From contig DFSH01000071.1 in NCBI GenBank assembly GCA_002378565.1, forward strand, positions 1 to 18,626: 18,626 nt of DNA, read 5' to 3'. Origin of the DNA: Flavobacteriales bacterium UBA3442. Its GTDB lineage: Bacteria > Bacteroidota > Bacteroidia > Flavobacteriales > Schleiferiaceae. The notes under the pieces were generated by a model, which was given only the letters and a program-made list of their open reading frames with translations, was not told where the DNA came from and made no database searches. Below, piece by piece: positions 1 to 7,833 of the stretch. The position numbers and the translations under genes were made by a program. Within the stretch, counting starts at the first letter, position 1. Each line of letters begins with the position of its first letter.

Positions 1-324
1 GACTTGACCAAGTCAGAGGTTCAAGCATTGGCCCGATTCGTTGGTGTACCAGTAGCTATTTTAACAGCAGCACCCTCCGATGGGCTCTGGGATGATGGTC
101 GAAGCGATGAAATGCAAATCGGAGCCAGCTACCCAGAATTGGAATGGGCCATGGCACGATGTGAAGCCATGGGATGGCAAGCTAGTCAACCCGTTGAGCC
201 ATTGATGGCAGGCGATGATCTCAGCGATAGGCAGCGCGAGGTGCTAGCTATTTACTGCCGGATGCATGCAGCCAATCAGCATAAAATGCAGCCAATTCCT
301 ATCTGCGTGATCCCCGACAAATAG
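1..324 (+). CDS. nadE: NAD synthetase, C-terminal part (5' end outside the window)
   Basis: The reading frame is open from base 1, and only the last 107 residues of the protein are present. NadE makes NAD+ from deamido-NAD+ and ATP, with ammonia or glutamine-derived ammonia as nitrogen source, in the cytoplasm. The visible part begins DLTKSEVQALA and contains DGLWDDGRSDEMQIGASY followed by ELEWAM, the conserved C-terminal signature of the NadE fold, and it ends with HKMQPIPICVIP, the usual closing motif. The TTG at base 4 could be read as a start, but it lies inside the conserved DLTKSEV stretch, so it is an internal Leu codon and the true start lies upstream. Whether a glutaminase domain precedes it cannot be seen. 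The gene converges with the phosphatase gene on the other strand, with 5 bp between the stop codons. Family assignment is firm. Confidence 0.93.
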   Translation, partial: DLTKSEVQALARFVGVPVAILTAAPSDGLWDDGRSDEMQIGASYPELEWAMARCEAMGWQASQPVEPLMAGDDLSDRQREVLAIYCRMHAANQHKMQPIPICVIPDK

Positions 325-329
325 CAGGG

Positions 330-1946
330 TTATTTATTGGCAGGGCTCACCCACAAAGGGTTGCCTGTGCAGGCAGACGGTGAGGCGATGCCAATCACCT
401 TACTCAAAGTTGGTGCCATATCCCGAATGTAGGCGCGCTCATTGTGCATGGCCTGTGGGTTGAATGCCTTGCCCATGAAAATCAATGGGACATGGCTGTC
501 ATAATGGTAGCCTGACCCATGTGTTGTGCCTGTGGGGCCATAGGCTAAATGCCCAGGCTTCAAAGCGTAGAACACTTGACCACTTCGCTTATCTGACCCA
601 TTGCGACGAAGCTGAGCATAGGGGTCTGGGGACAAGCGGATTTCCTCCCATGTCCATGCTTCTGCGATGGCGGGGTGAACTAAGATGGCATTGCGAACTG
701 CCACAGCAAGATCCTTTTCTCTGCTGCTGAGGTAAATCTGATCATTGGATAGGTTCAGAACCTTGTCGTTGTCAATGAGAGCTAGATGCATCAAGACACG
801 CAATTCAGCTTCCAAATCTGCTGGTGCCCACAACTCAGCGGGAAAGCCATCAGCCTTTGCTTGCATGGGGTTGTCAGAAGCACCGTGGTCTGCAGTGAAG
901 GTGACCAGGTAGTTGCCCTTGCCAACCAGCAAGTCCAACGATTCAAACAAATGTTTCAAATCAAGGTCCAACCGCAAGTACATGTCCATCACCTCTTGTG
1001 AGCGTGGCCCCATGGCATGCCCCAGGTAATCGGTGGCTGAAAAACTGATGGCTAGCACATCGGTGATGTCATCCTGTCCTAAGCCCTCGGCTTTAACAGC
1101 TACCAGGGCTGCATCAACAAGCAGGGTGTTCCCAGCAGGCGTGGATTTGAATGCCCCGTTGTAGGCGCTTTGCATGGCCTTCAGGTCATACGGGAAAGTG
1201 GCAGATTTCGCGCCCTTTGGGACACGTTCAAAGTCGCTCTGATCCGGTCCAGCTAAGGCATCGTAATGTGAAACATCAAGCAGGCGATCCCAACTGCCCG
1301 TCATGTAGGATGAGGGGTCATGGCTTCGATTGAAGCGCATCATCCACTTTGGTAGGTCATCCATGTAATGGCTGCTGCTGACAAAGCCAGCATCGCTGTC
1401 AATCCAGTAGGCTGCATCACCGTAATGCCCGGCAGCACAGATGGCGCCACGGTCTTTGATAGAAAAAGCAATGACCTTGGCCTTGCCTTGGGTGGCCCAT
1501 TCCAACTCATCCGTCCAGGTGGTTGACCGGATGTTCTTGGGGCTTCGACGGTGCGCATCGCTTGAGGAACCAACAGGGGCCACTTGATCATCTTCCACAC
1601 AGTAAACGCTTCGCTTCAGGCTGGCATCATACCAATCGTTAGCGATGATCCCATGAAAGCGCGGGTCAGTTCCCGTGTAAATCGTTGCGTGCCCTGGTCC
1701 AGTATAGGTCGGAGCATGGCTATAGTGGGCGTTGATGAAGGACTCGCCTTCTGACATCAAGGTCTGAATGCCGCCGGTGTAGAGGTCTTCAAAGCGCGTC
1801 AGGTAGTCGGCGCGCATTTGATCCACGACGATGGAAACCACCAATTTGGGTGCTTGTGTTGACGCTTCTTGTGTTTGCGCTTGTAGAGATTGAATGGGCC
1901 AAGCAGTTGCTAGGGCAAGGGGAATAAGCCAATGAGATACCTTCAT
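330..1946 (-). CDS. pafA: PafA-type alkaline phosphatase (periplasmic)
   Basis: 538 residues, the usual size for PafA-type phosphatases of the alkaline phosphatase/NPP superfamily, which hydrolyse phosphate monoesters with two zinc ions in the periplasm. A signal peptide is visible at about 1-24 (hydrophobic LALATAW, then LQAQ). Residues matching the family active site: first metal-site Asp in VVDQMR (D42), nucleophile Thr in TYTGPGH (T82), Asn in IIANDWYD (N103), and the phosphate-contacting Lys and Arg of SIKDRGAI (K164, R166), which is the pattern that separates PafA from PhoA. Further metal ligands lie in SATDYLGH (D306, H310) and TADHGASD (D353, H354), with a last His near the C-terminus in GSGYHYDSHVP. 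No T9SS sorting domain is seen at the C-terminus. It starts 10 nt after the ABC-F stop codon, so the two are probably one transcript. Substrate preference within the superfamily is inferred from motifs only. Confidence 0.85.
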   Translation of the reverse strand: MKVSHWLIPLALATAWPIQSLQAQTQEASTQAPKLVVSIVVDQMRADYLTRFEDLYTGGIQTLMSEGESFINAHYSHAPTYTGPGHATIYTGTDPRFHGIIANDWYDASLKRSVYCVEDDQVAPVGSSSDAHRRSPKNIRSTTWTDELEWATQGKAKVIAFSIKDRGAICAAGHYGDAAYWIDSDAGFVSSSHYMDDLPKWMMRFNRSHDPSSYMTGSWDRLLDVSHYDALAGPDQSDFERVPKGAKSATFPYDLKAMQSAYNGAFKSTPAGNTLLVDAALVAVKAEGLGQDDITDVLAISFSATDYLGHAMGPRSQEVMDMYLRLDLDLKHLFESLDLLVGKGNYLVTFTADHGASDNPMQAKADGFPAELWAPADLEAELRVLMHLALIDNDKVLNLSNDQIYLSSREKDLAVAVRNAILVHPAIAEAWTWEEIRLSPDPYAQLRRNGSDKRSGQVFYALKPGHLAYGPTGTTHGSGYHYDSHVPLIFMGKAFNPQAMHNERAYIRDMAPTLSKVIGIASPSACTGNPLWVSPANK

Positions 1947-1956
1947 AGGCGTGAAG

Positions 1957-3921
1957 TTACGATGCAGAGGACGCCAATCGGGTTTCTTGGCTCTTCAAGT
2001 GATTGACGGTGTCCTCCCAGGCAGCAAAGGCCTCCTCAACCTTGCCTTGCAAAACCTCATAATTCTGGTAGTAAGCTGGATCTGCACTGGCTTTCTTGTA
2101 AGCTTCAGCATCGGCTAAAACCTTGTCCATGACATCGAGTTTCTCTTGAAGGGACCCGTAGGCTTCTTCTGCCTTGTCAGCTTGTCGACGAGCCTTGTTC
2201 ACAGCCTTTTCGAGATCGCGAAGCTTTGCGCGCTGCTCCTTGTGGCCAATCTTGCCGCTTTCAGCCTTTGCTTGCTGGGCAATCTCTGTCTTTTTGTCCA
2301 ATTCCCGCATGCTCTCAAGCTTGCGTTTCTCCAAGAAGTAAGCAATGCCACCAAGGTATTGCTTGGCCTTGCCGTCTTTGAATTCATAGGTCATGTCAGC
2401 CAATCCTTCAAGGAATTCTCTGTCGTGTGAAACCAATATCAATGTACCATCATACAAATTCAGGGCATCCTTGAGGACATCCTTTGCGACCATGTCTAAG
2501 TGATTGGTTGGTTCATCAAGAATCAGCAAATTCATAGGATTGAGCATCAGCTGACACAAGGCCAGTCGACCTCGTTCTCCACCGGAAAGCACCTTCACTT
2601 TTTTCTCTACATCCTCCTTTTGAAACATGAAATTGCCCAGCAGCTTCCGCACTTGGGGTCTCATGTTTTCAGGGGCAGAATCCTCAATGGTTTGCAAGAC
2701 AGTGAGGTTTCCGTCAAGGACATCTGCTTGATCCTGCGCGTAGTAGGATAGCTTTACCTGATGGCCAAAAACCAACTCTCCCTCATGTTTTAGCGCTTCA
2801 GCCATGATTTTTACAAGGGTGGTTTTGCCTTGGCCATTCTGACCCACAAAGGCTACTTTTTGGCCCCGGCTTAATTCCATGTCTAAGCCCTTCAGCACAT
2901 GCTTCTCTCCATAGTGCTTATGGATGTTTTTCATGTTAACGACCACCTTGCCAGAGTGCGGGGACGGTGGAAATTTGACACGCATTTGTCGCTTGTCCTC
3001 GTCATCCACTGCGATCACATCCATGCGAGCCAACTGCTTAATCAAACTCTGCGCAAAAGCTGCTTTGGATGCTTTGTAGCGGAATTTTTCAATCAACATT
3101 TTTGTCTGCTTGATTTCTTTGTCTTGATTGAACTTAGCCTGGCGTTGCTTTTCGCGGATTTCCTCCCGAAGCACCAAATACTTGTAGTAGGAGGCGGGGT
3201 AGTCATAGGACTTGCCCATCACGATTTCCAAGGTCCGGTTGGTGGCGTTGTTCAGAAAGGTGCGGTCATGCGACACCAGAATGATTGCCTGAGGGCTTTC
3301 AGATAGGAATTGCTCCAACCAGAGAATGGATTCCAAGTCAAGGTGGTTTGTTGGCTCGTCCAAAAGCAAGAGGTCATTTCTCTGCAGCAGGATTTTTGCC
3401 AACTCAACCCGCATTTGCCAGCCACCAGAAAAGGTGTCAAGTCGCTTGTGGAAGTCATCTGCAATGAACCCTAGACCCATCAAGACCCTTTCCATGTCAG
3501 CTTGGTAGGTGTAGCCACCGATTTGCTGAAAATGTTCCTGTGCCTTGTGGAATCGATCGATCAAGTCCATGTAGCCCTGGGACTCAAAGTCCTCACGTTG
3601 CCCCATCTCTAGGGTCATGCTCTCCATGTCAATTTCAAGCTGCTGGATGTCACCAAAGCTTGTTGCGCATTCATCCCATACGGTTCGCTCCCCCTGAACG
3701 GGGATATCCTGGGTCAAAAAGCCAATCTTGAAATCTGTTGGCGTGTTGATTTGACCTTGGTCCTGGCTCATTTCACCAGCGATCAGTCTCAACAGGGTAG
3801 ACTTGCCAGCGCCATTGCGGCCAACAAGGCCCAATCGCTGACCAGGGGTTACCTGGAATGAAATGTCCTTGAATAGGTCGGTGCCGCCAAATGACAGGCC
3901 AAGTTGGTGTACGCTTAACAT
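1957..3921 (-). CDS. ABC-F family ATPase with Uup-like C-terminal domain
   Basis: Soluble protein of 654 residues with two ATP-binding cassettes and no membrane segment, which is the ABC-F architecture; family members act on the ribosome. Cassette 1: Walker A GRNGAGKS (34-41), signature FSGGWQMR (about 164-171), Walker B LLLLDEPTNHLD (184-195). Cassette 2: GQNGQGKT (360-367), LSGGERGR (445-452), LLILDEPTNHLD (465-476). Between them is the charged helical linker of the family (about 240-300, rich in K, E, R and Q). After cassette 2 comes a Lys/Glu/Ala-rich coiled coil (about 530-640) as in Uup. The frame can be extended 9 codons upstream to 3948, but that adds MGWLLLLPP with no family resemblance, whereas the ATG at 3921 gives MLSVHQLGLSFGG, where the first cassette normally begins. 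A housekeeping translation role is more likely than antibiotic protection, but sequence alone does not settle it. pafA follows 10 nt downstream. Confidence 0.9.
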   Translation of the reverse strand: MLSVHQLGLSFGGTDLFKDISFQVTPGQRLGLVGRNGAGKSTLLRLIAGEMSQDQGQINTPTDFKIGFLTQDIPVQGERTVWDECATSFGDIQQLEIDMESMTLEMGQREDFESQGYMDLIDRFHKAQEHFQQIGGYTYQADMERVLMGLGFIADDFHKRLDTFSGGWQMRVELAKILLQRNDLLLLDEPTNHLDLESILWLEQFLSESPQAIILVSHDRTFLNNATNRTLEIVMGKSYDYPASYYKYLVLREEIREKQRQAKFNQDKEIKQTKMLIEKFRYKASKAAFAQSLIKQLARMDVIAVDDEDKRQMRVKFPPSPHSGKVVVNMKNIHKHYGEKHVLKGLDMELSRGQKVAFVGQNGQGKTTLVKIMAEALKHEGELVFGHQVKLSYYAQDQADVLDGNLTVLQTIEDSAPENMRPQVRKLLGNFMFQKEDVEKKVKVLSGGERGRLALCQLMLNPMNLLILDEPTNHLDMVAKDVLKDALNLYDGTLILVSHDREFLEGLADMTYEFKDGKAKQYLGGIAYFLEKRKLESMRELDKKTEIAQQAKAESGKIGHKEQRAKLRDLEKAVNKARRQADKAEEAYGSLQEKLDVMDKVLADAEAYKKASADPAYYQNYEVLQGKVEEAFAAWEDTVNHLKSQETRLASSAS

Positions 3922-3927
3922 GGGTGG

Positions 3928-3935
3928 CAAAAGTA
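3928..3935 (-). promoter_or_regulatory. Possible Bacteroidota -7 box for the ABC-F gene
   Basis: On the minus strand this reads TACTTTTG, an exact match to the Bacteroidota -7 consensus TAnnTTTG. It lies 6 nt before the preferred ATG at 3921, which would put the transcript start almost on the start codon. No TTTG -33 box is evident at the proper distance, so this may be chance. If real, it rules out the upstream start at 3948. Confidence 0.28.
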
Positions 3936-3958
3936 ACAACCACCCCATGGTTTCAGAG

Positions 3959-3966
3959 TAAATTTG
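3959..3966 (+). promoter_or_regulatory. Possible Bacteroidota -7 box for the DUF983 gene
   Basis: TAAATTTG matches the consensus TAnnTTTG, in the 113 bp divergent spacer between the ABC-F gene and the DUF983 gene. It would give a leader of roughly 60 nt before the ATG at 4035. A matching -33 TTTG is not obvious upstream. Confidence 0.3.
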
Positions 3967-4034
3967 TGGAAATTCTACCAGACATGCTATTGGGCCTTAA
4001 AATCCCGGTGTAACCAACCAAATACCAGCATACC

Positions 4035-4424
4035 ATGACATCACTTATTGGCAAAGGCAGCAAGCTTTACAGCATCATCAAGGCAAAATGCCCTGCTTGC
4101 CATGAAGGCGAGATGTTCAATGACCCCAACCCTTACCATTTGAAGACACTAGCTGACATGCCATCTCATTGCTCAGTTTGTGATCAAGTCTACGAACCAG
4201 AACCCAATTTTTACTATGGTGCGATGTATGTGTCTTATGCCTACACCGTAGCCATCTCTGTGGCGATCTATGTCATAGCTGCCGTTTTCCTTGGGGTAGG
4301 GATGTGGGAGACCATCATTGTCCTCGGGGTGATTCTGTTTGGTTTCTCCCCCGTGTTATTCAGGATTTCACGCAGTACTTGGCTGAATATCTTTGTCCAC
4401 TTCAAGCCCAAGGCGCAGCGGTGA
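4035..4424 (+). CDS. DUF983 family membrane protein
   Basis: 129 residues, typical for DUF983, a family of unknown function common in Bacteroidota and Alphaproteobacteria. The N-terminal half carries two CxxC pairs, CPAC (about 20-23) and CSVC (about 46-49), which look like a zinc-ribbon-type metal site. The motif YEPEPNFYYGAMYVSY follows and leads into two hydrophobic segments (about 69-93 and 96-112), consistent with a small inner-membrane protein with two spans. The last 23 bp overlap, tail to tail, the end of the FAD-dependent oxidoreductase gene on the other strand. Start ATG at 4035 is the only good choice, since residues soon after it are conserved-looking (SLIGKGSKLYSIIKAKCP). Function is not known. 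Confidence 0.85.
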   Translation: MTSLIGKGSKLYSIIKAKCPACHEGEMFNDPNPYHLKTLADMPSHCSVCDQVYEPEPNFYYGAMYVSYAYTVAISVAIYVIAAVFLGVGMWETIIVLGVILFGFSPVLFRISRSTWLNIFVHFKPKAQR

Positions 4425-5388
4425 TCAGCTTTTTTGCCCAATAGGGTGCCGTCATAGCGCCCCTTGACCCCAATCCATTGAGAAAGCCTAGGTTGCTCTC
4501 AACATCATGCCAGCCCAGCCTCACGATGCGGTCTTTCATGGTTGGCCGGATGCCTACCCATTGATCCACGACGCGCAGGCCAGGCATGGAAAACCAAGGC
4601 TTCAAGCCATCCAACAATTCAAGCCTGGCAGCCTTGCTTGGTGGGTCATTGAATTTGTCCCAGCTGTAAGTCGCGCCCAGTTTAGCCATGGAACCCCCTT
4701 CGGGCAACAGGAAATGGCTTTGATGGTAGGGGTGATGCATGGCCTCGCCATCCCATGCGATAGTCAAGCCTTCTCCGCGTGAAGCGGCAAAGGGCAATTC
4801 ACCAAAAAAATAGTTTGTCCATTGGGCTTGAACCCCTTCCGCAAGGATCAAGGCATCCACCTTGTGGCCGGAGACAAGCCAGGCTTTGCCTTCTCGTTCA
4901 ATGTGGTCAACCTGCCCTTGGATCAATTGTTCGCCAAGGTGTGTTGCCATGGCCTTCAAATAGGCTTTGCTGTGTAATCGCCCACTGTGTTGGACTTGCC
5001 CCACATAGCTGTGCTGAATACCCGGGTGATCTGCCTCATGGCATGGCCCGATAAAGGGCTTCAATGCTTGAACGTCAGCCAGCTGCCCCCAGCCTTCTGT
5101 TGCTTGGTTGCCAATGAGGACTTCCCTGATGGAATCCATGTTCAAGAGGCCTTGCCCTAGGCTGGCCTCAACTGATAGGTAATAGGCCTGCATGGCATTC
5201 AAATGCATCTGTGCCTGCTGCACCACCTTTCGACGCCGCAAGGTGACAGGATTGATTAAACCAGAAGCCATCCATGAAGCGGATCGCTCAATGCCCCGAT
5301 CAAACACCGTGACAGTGTGTCCCGCTTGCTGCAGTTGCCAGGCTAGTGCGCTGCCGCCAAAGCCTTGTCCAATGATGCCTATGTGCAT
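4402..5388 (-). CDS. FAD-dependent oxidoreductase, DAO (glycine oxidase-like) family
   Basis: 328 residues. The N-terminus is a classic FAD-binding Rossmann fold: IGIIGQGFGGSALA (GxGxxG at G7, G9, G12), with an acidic residue closing the second strand in VTVFDRG (D29). NPVTLRRRK follows at about 47-55. The C-terminal part (VGIRPTMKDRIVRLG, then LGFLNGLGSRGAMTAPYWA) matches the FAD-contacting end of the DAO family. Members oxidise amines or amino acids; the substrate cannot be told here. No signal peptide or membrane span is seen, so it is probably cytoplasmic. It is the next minus-strand gene after gldN but is cut off from it by the terminator at 5407-5435. Only 18 bp remain between the terminator and the ATG, so expression depends on read-through or on a promoter I cannot see. 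Its 3' end overlaps the DUF983 gene by 23 bp. Confidence 0.82.
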   Translation of the reverse strand: MHIGIIGQGFGGSALAWQLQQAGHTVTVFDRGIERSASWMASGLINPVTLRRRKVVQQAQMHLNAMQAYYLSVEASLGQGLLNMDSIREVLIGNQATEGWGQLADVQALKPFIGPCHEADHPGIQHSYVGQVQHSGRLHSKAYLKAMATHLGEQLIQGQVDHIEREGKAWLVSGHKVDALILAEGVQAQWTNYFFGELPFAASRGEGLTIAWDGEAMHHPYHQSHFLLPEGGSMAKLGATYSWDKFNDPPSKAARLELLDGLKPWFSMPGLRVVDQWVGIRPTMKDRIVRLGWHDVESNLGFLNGLGSRGAMTAPYWAKKLITAAPWA

Positions 5389-5406
5389 GTCCTACAATTG
5401 AGGTAT

Positions 5407-5435
5407 AAAAAAAAAGGCCGCTTTGAGCGGCCTTT
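5407..5435 (-). terminator. Rho-independent terminator of the gldKLMN transcript
   Basis: A perfect 9 bp stem (AAAGGCCGC at 5413-5421 pairs with GCGGCCTTT at 5427-5435) with a 5 nt loop. Read on the minus strand it is followed by nine T (5415-5407, partly in the stem). It starts 12 nt after the gldN stop codon. The T-tract orientation shows that it ends minus-strand transcription. Confidence 0.9.
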
Positions 5436-5447
5436 CAATGGGGTTGA

Positions 5448-6272
5448 CTAGAACTGCCAGAGGTCATGTTCGTAGTTGCGAAGTTCCTCACGGATTCGAC
5501 GCGACTCAAGCAGCTGATCCAATGGGCGGCCATTCTTGTAATCTTTGATCTCTCGATCGTAAACATTATTCTCCTTGTAAACCACAGCATTGAAGTAGCG
5601 CATTTGGAAAATCTGATCAAATGTCATGCGACGCGTGTTGTTCGATGGGTTGTAAGCCACATGTGCGCTCATAGCCTGTCGGGCGTCAGGGAACCAAATC
5701 CAAAAGGTTGGGTAGATTTCACGCGTGCTTGGATCTTCCACCACAGGTGAAATGCCAAGGATGCGATTCTTCATCTCACCGCGTTTCTTGTCAAAGTACC
5801 AATCTGATTTGATCTCCCAGTAACGCAAATCAGGGGACTTGATTTCAATGGAATCGATACCAAGAATGACGGATGGATCGTCTGGATCAAGGATGGTGTC
5901 AACACGGAAGAGAATGTCAGCTACCTCTTGTGTGGTCAATGGCATCTCAAAGCGATCGTCTACAAAGACTTCTGAAATAGTTCCTTCAGTCATGATGGCA
6001 TCCTTCAACACATCAAACAAAGATTTTCTGTCTGGCAATGCCTTCACTGGGTAGTAAAGAGGATGGTTGAGTTTCTCTTGAACTTGAATGCGCTCCCACT
6101 GACGTGTGGACCACATGATGTCATCCTGGCGGATGAAGCTGTAGGGAACGACTCTTGCGTTGGCGGCGTGCAATTCCCTTTTCGGGGTTAAGCCATCATC
6201 CTCGGGGGTGATGACCTGTCCTGTGGCAAATAAACTACCAACAAGGATGCAAGTGATGAATAGGTGCTTCAT
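5448..6272 (-). CDS. gldN: Type IX secretion / gliding motility protein GldN (PorN)
   Basis: 274 residues from the ATG at 6272. GldN/PorN is a periplasmic protein that, with the lipoprotein GldK, forms the ring under the outer membrane in the T9SS. The signal peptide MKHLFITCILVGSLFATGQ is followed by the mature protein; family-like stretches include RQDDIMWSTRQWERIQVQEK, NHPLYYPV and the C-terminal RMTFDQIFQMRYFNAVVYKE. A TTG at 6287 would add five residues (MTYNN) in front of the signal peptide and overlap gldM; the ATG at 6272 sits one base after the gldM stop (TAA-C-ATG) and fits better. The near-contact with gldM implies translational coupling and equal dosage. It is the last gene before the terminator. 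Family identity rests on sequence pattern plus its position after gldM. Confidence 0.93.
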   Translation of the reverse strand: MKHLFITCILVGSLFATGQVITPEDDGLTPKRELHAANARVVPYSFIRQDDIMWSTRQWERIQVQEKLNHPLYYPVKALPDRKSLFDVLKDAIMTEGTISEVFVDDRFEMPLTTQEVADILFRVDTILDPDDPSVILGIDSIEIKSPDLRYWEIKSDWYFDKKRGEMKNRILGISPVVEDPSTREIYPTFWIWFPDARQAMSAHVAYNPSNNTRRMTFDQIFQMRYFNAVVYKENNVYDREIKDYKNGRPLDQLLESRRIREELRNYEHDLWQF

Positions 6273-6273
6273 G

Positions 6274-7791
6274 TTATTGTACGTCAATGGTTATTGGACT
6301 GATTTTGTCCAAGCGTATGCCTTTCGGTGTCTTGGCCTTGATCTTCCGGATAATGACCGTGCTTCCTGGACGGAGGCGCGTGATGCGCTCACGATACTTG
6401 CTAGCAATGCGGTTGCCAGAGATTTTAATGGGGGCTTGGCCTTCCAATTTCAACTCAAAGCTCACCACGGTAAGCGCTAAATCAAAGGGAAAATCTTTGT
6501 ATTCAGCTTCAACTTTAGCTTTGCTAAAAAGTGATGAAGACATTACACCTTCTGTCTTTTTGTAGACAGAGCCCATAGCTTGTGGTAAGCCCTTGATGCG
6601 GAATTCTTTTTTGCCAGCAGAGCGAAGTTTGCCATTGGCTTGACGGACGCTCACAGAAATAGTAAGGAGCTTTCCTTGGATCTTGGTGACATCAGCCATG
6701 TACTTGCCATTGCTGCCTTTGACGCCAGGGCCATTAACAACCAAATCTTTGGGGGCTACACCGGGAACAGAAATCTCCAATGGATTGTCCACGTTGCGGT
6801 AAAGTACATTCATTTTTGTTGGAGAAATCACAACTGTTGGTGGTGCGACTGTGTAACTGAAGCTGATGGGGTATTTGGTATCAGATCCTGGTAGACTCAT
6901 GTTGCCTGAGAAGGTTTTCTCACCGATGCCACTAGCTTTCATCTTGAATTTACCAACACCTAAGTTAACAGAGTCCATCTCAATGTCTTCAAAGATGGGG
7001 TTGCGTTTCTGGTCAAAGGCTGCAAGGAAAATGTCAGCTTCAAAGAAATCGCCTTGGGTGACAAAGTTGCTTTTAGGTACCACAACTGCGCGAGCTGCAT
7101 CAAAACGAATGGTGTTCGCATCAATGTTTGAGTACAAATGCTCAACAATTTTAGCTTCCATGCGTCGGACACGGGATTGGTAATCGGTCATGAAAGGTAT
7201 GATTCCAGCCAATGGCAATTCGCCAAATGTGGCGCGCTCCCATGACTCTTTGGTGCCATCTTCTGTGACGTCATTTAGGTCAAAAGTGGTCTCTAAGGCA
7301 TTGATGATGTCCTCATTACCATCTGCCTGAAGCTTCATGAAATCTTTGTATGAAGCAAGGGTTTCCTTGATAGATTGACCCATGCCTTCACCCCCAATAG
7401 CCTTTGCGTTGAGCAAGTAGTTCTCTGCGTAATCTCTGTTGCTGGCACCCTTCAGGCGACCAGTTTCGGGGAGACGTCCACCGGTCTCTTTGATCAGAGT
7501 GACCTTGGCATGGTCCAGCATGTCAAAAATCTTGGCGGTTTCAACTTTGACTTGCTTAGCGCGGTCGTTGAACTCAATGGCACGTGGGTTGTCAACAGTG
7601 GCGTTGTCCAAAGCCGTGTAAAGGGTTTCTGTGCCGCGATGCACGGTTAGTACAGTCTCTTCCATGCCGGAATTCAGCTTGTGAAGTACCTTTAGGATGT
7701 CCTGTGATACATTGAGGGCAAGCATTGCCGTCAAGACCAAGTACATCATGTTGATCATCTTTTGTCTCGGAGAAAGTTTTCCTGATGCCAT
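6274..7791 (-). CDS. gldM: Type IX secretion motor protein GldM (PorM)
   Basis: 505 residues, close to the usual size. GldM has one N-terminal transmembrane helix that pairs with GldL in the inner membrane and a long periplasmic part of several beta-rich domains reaching the GldK/GldN ring; GldLM is the proton-driven motor. The start MASGKLSPRQKMINMMYLVL is the recognisable GldM N-terminus, with the single hydrophobic helix at about 12-28. A helical stretch follows (about 30-220), then repeated beta domains to the end; no further membrane segment is seen. The upstream gap to gldL is 42 nt without a clear Shine-Dalgarno sequence, as is usual in this phylum. The stop codon lies one base from the gldN ATG. 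No oddities in length or frame. Confidence 0.96.
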   Translation of the reverse strand: MASGKLSPRQKMINMMYLVLTAMLALNVSQDILKVLHKLNSGMEETVLTVHRGTETLYTALDNATVDNPRAIEFNDRAKQVKVETAKIFDMLDHAKVTLIKETGGRLPETGRLKGASNRDYAENYLLNAKAIGGEGMGQSIKETLASYKDFMKLQADGNEDIINALETTFDLNDVTEDGTKESWERATFGELPLAGIIPFMTDYQSRVRRMEAKIVEHLYSNIDANTIRFDAARAVVVPKSNFVTQGDFFEADIFLAAFDQKRNPIFEDIEMDSVNLGVGKFKMKASGIGEKTFSGNMSLPGSDTKYPISFSYTVAPPTVVISPTKMNVLYRNVDNPLEISVPGVAPKDLVVNGPGVKGSNGKYMADVTKIQGKLLTISVSVRQANGKLRSAGKKEFRIKGLPQAMGSVYKKTEGVMSSSLFSKAKVEAEYKDFPFDLALTVVSFELKLEGQAPIKISGNRIASKYRERITRLRPGSTVIIRKIKAKTPKGIRLDKISPITIDVQ

Positions 7792-7833
7792 CTTCTGAAC
7801 TTAAGGGTTGATGTTTTGAGAGATTGAGTTCGC

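Noticed and set aside
4..6. TTG at base 4 as the start of a complete 106-residue protein
   Set aside because: The frame is open before it and the codon lies inside the conserved DLTKSEV stretch of NadE, so the gene is truncated by the window edge.
4415..4435. Possible terminator for the DUF983 gene (AGC ... GCT before six T)
   Set aside because: The stem is only 3 bp, and the T-run is simply part of the oxidoreductase coding sequence.
6273..6287. TTG at 6287 as the gldN start
   Set aside because: It adds MTYNN before a complete signal peptide and overlaps gldM; the ATG at 6272 right after the gldM stop is the natural start.
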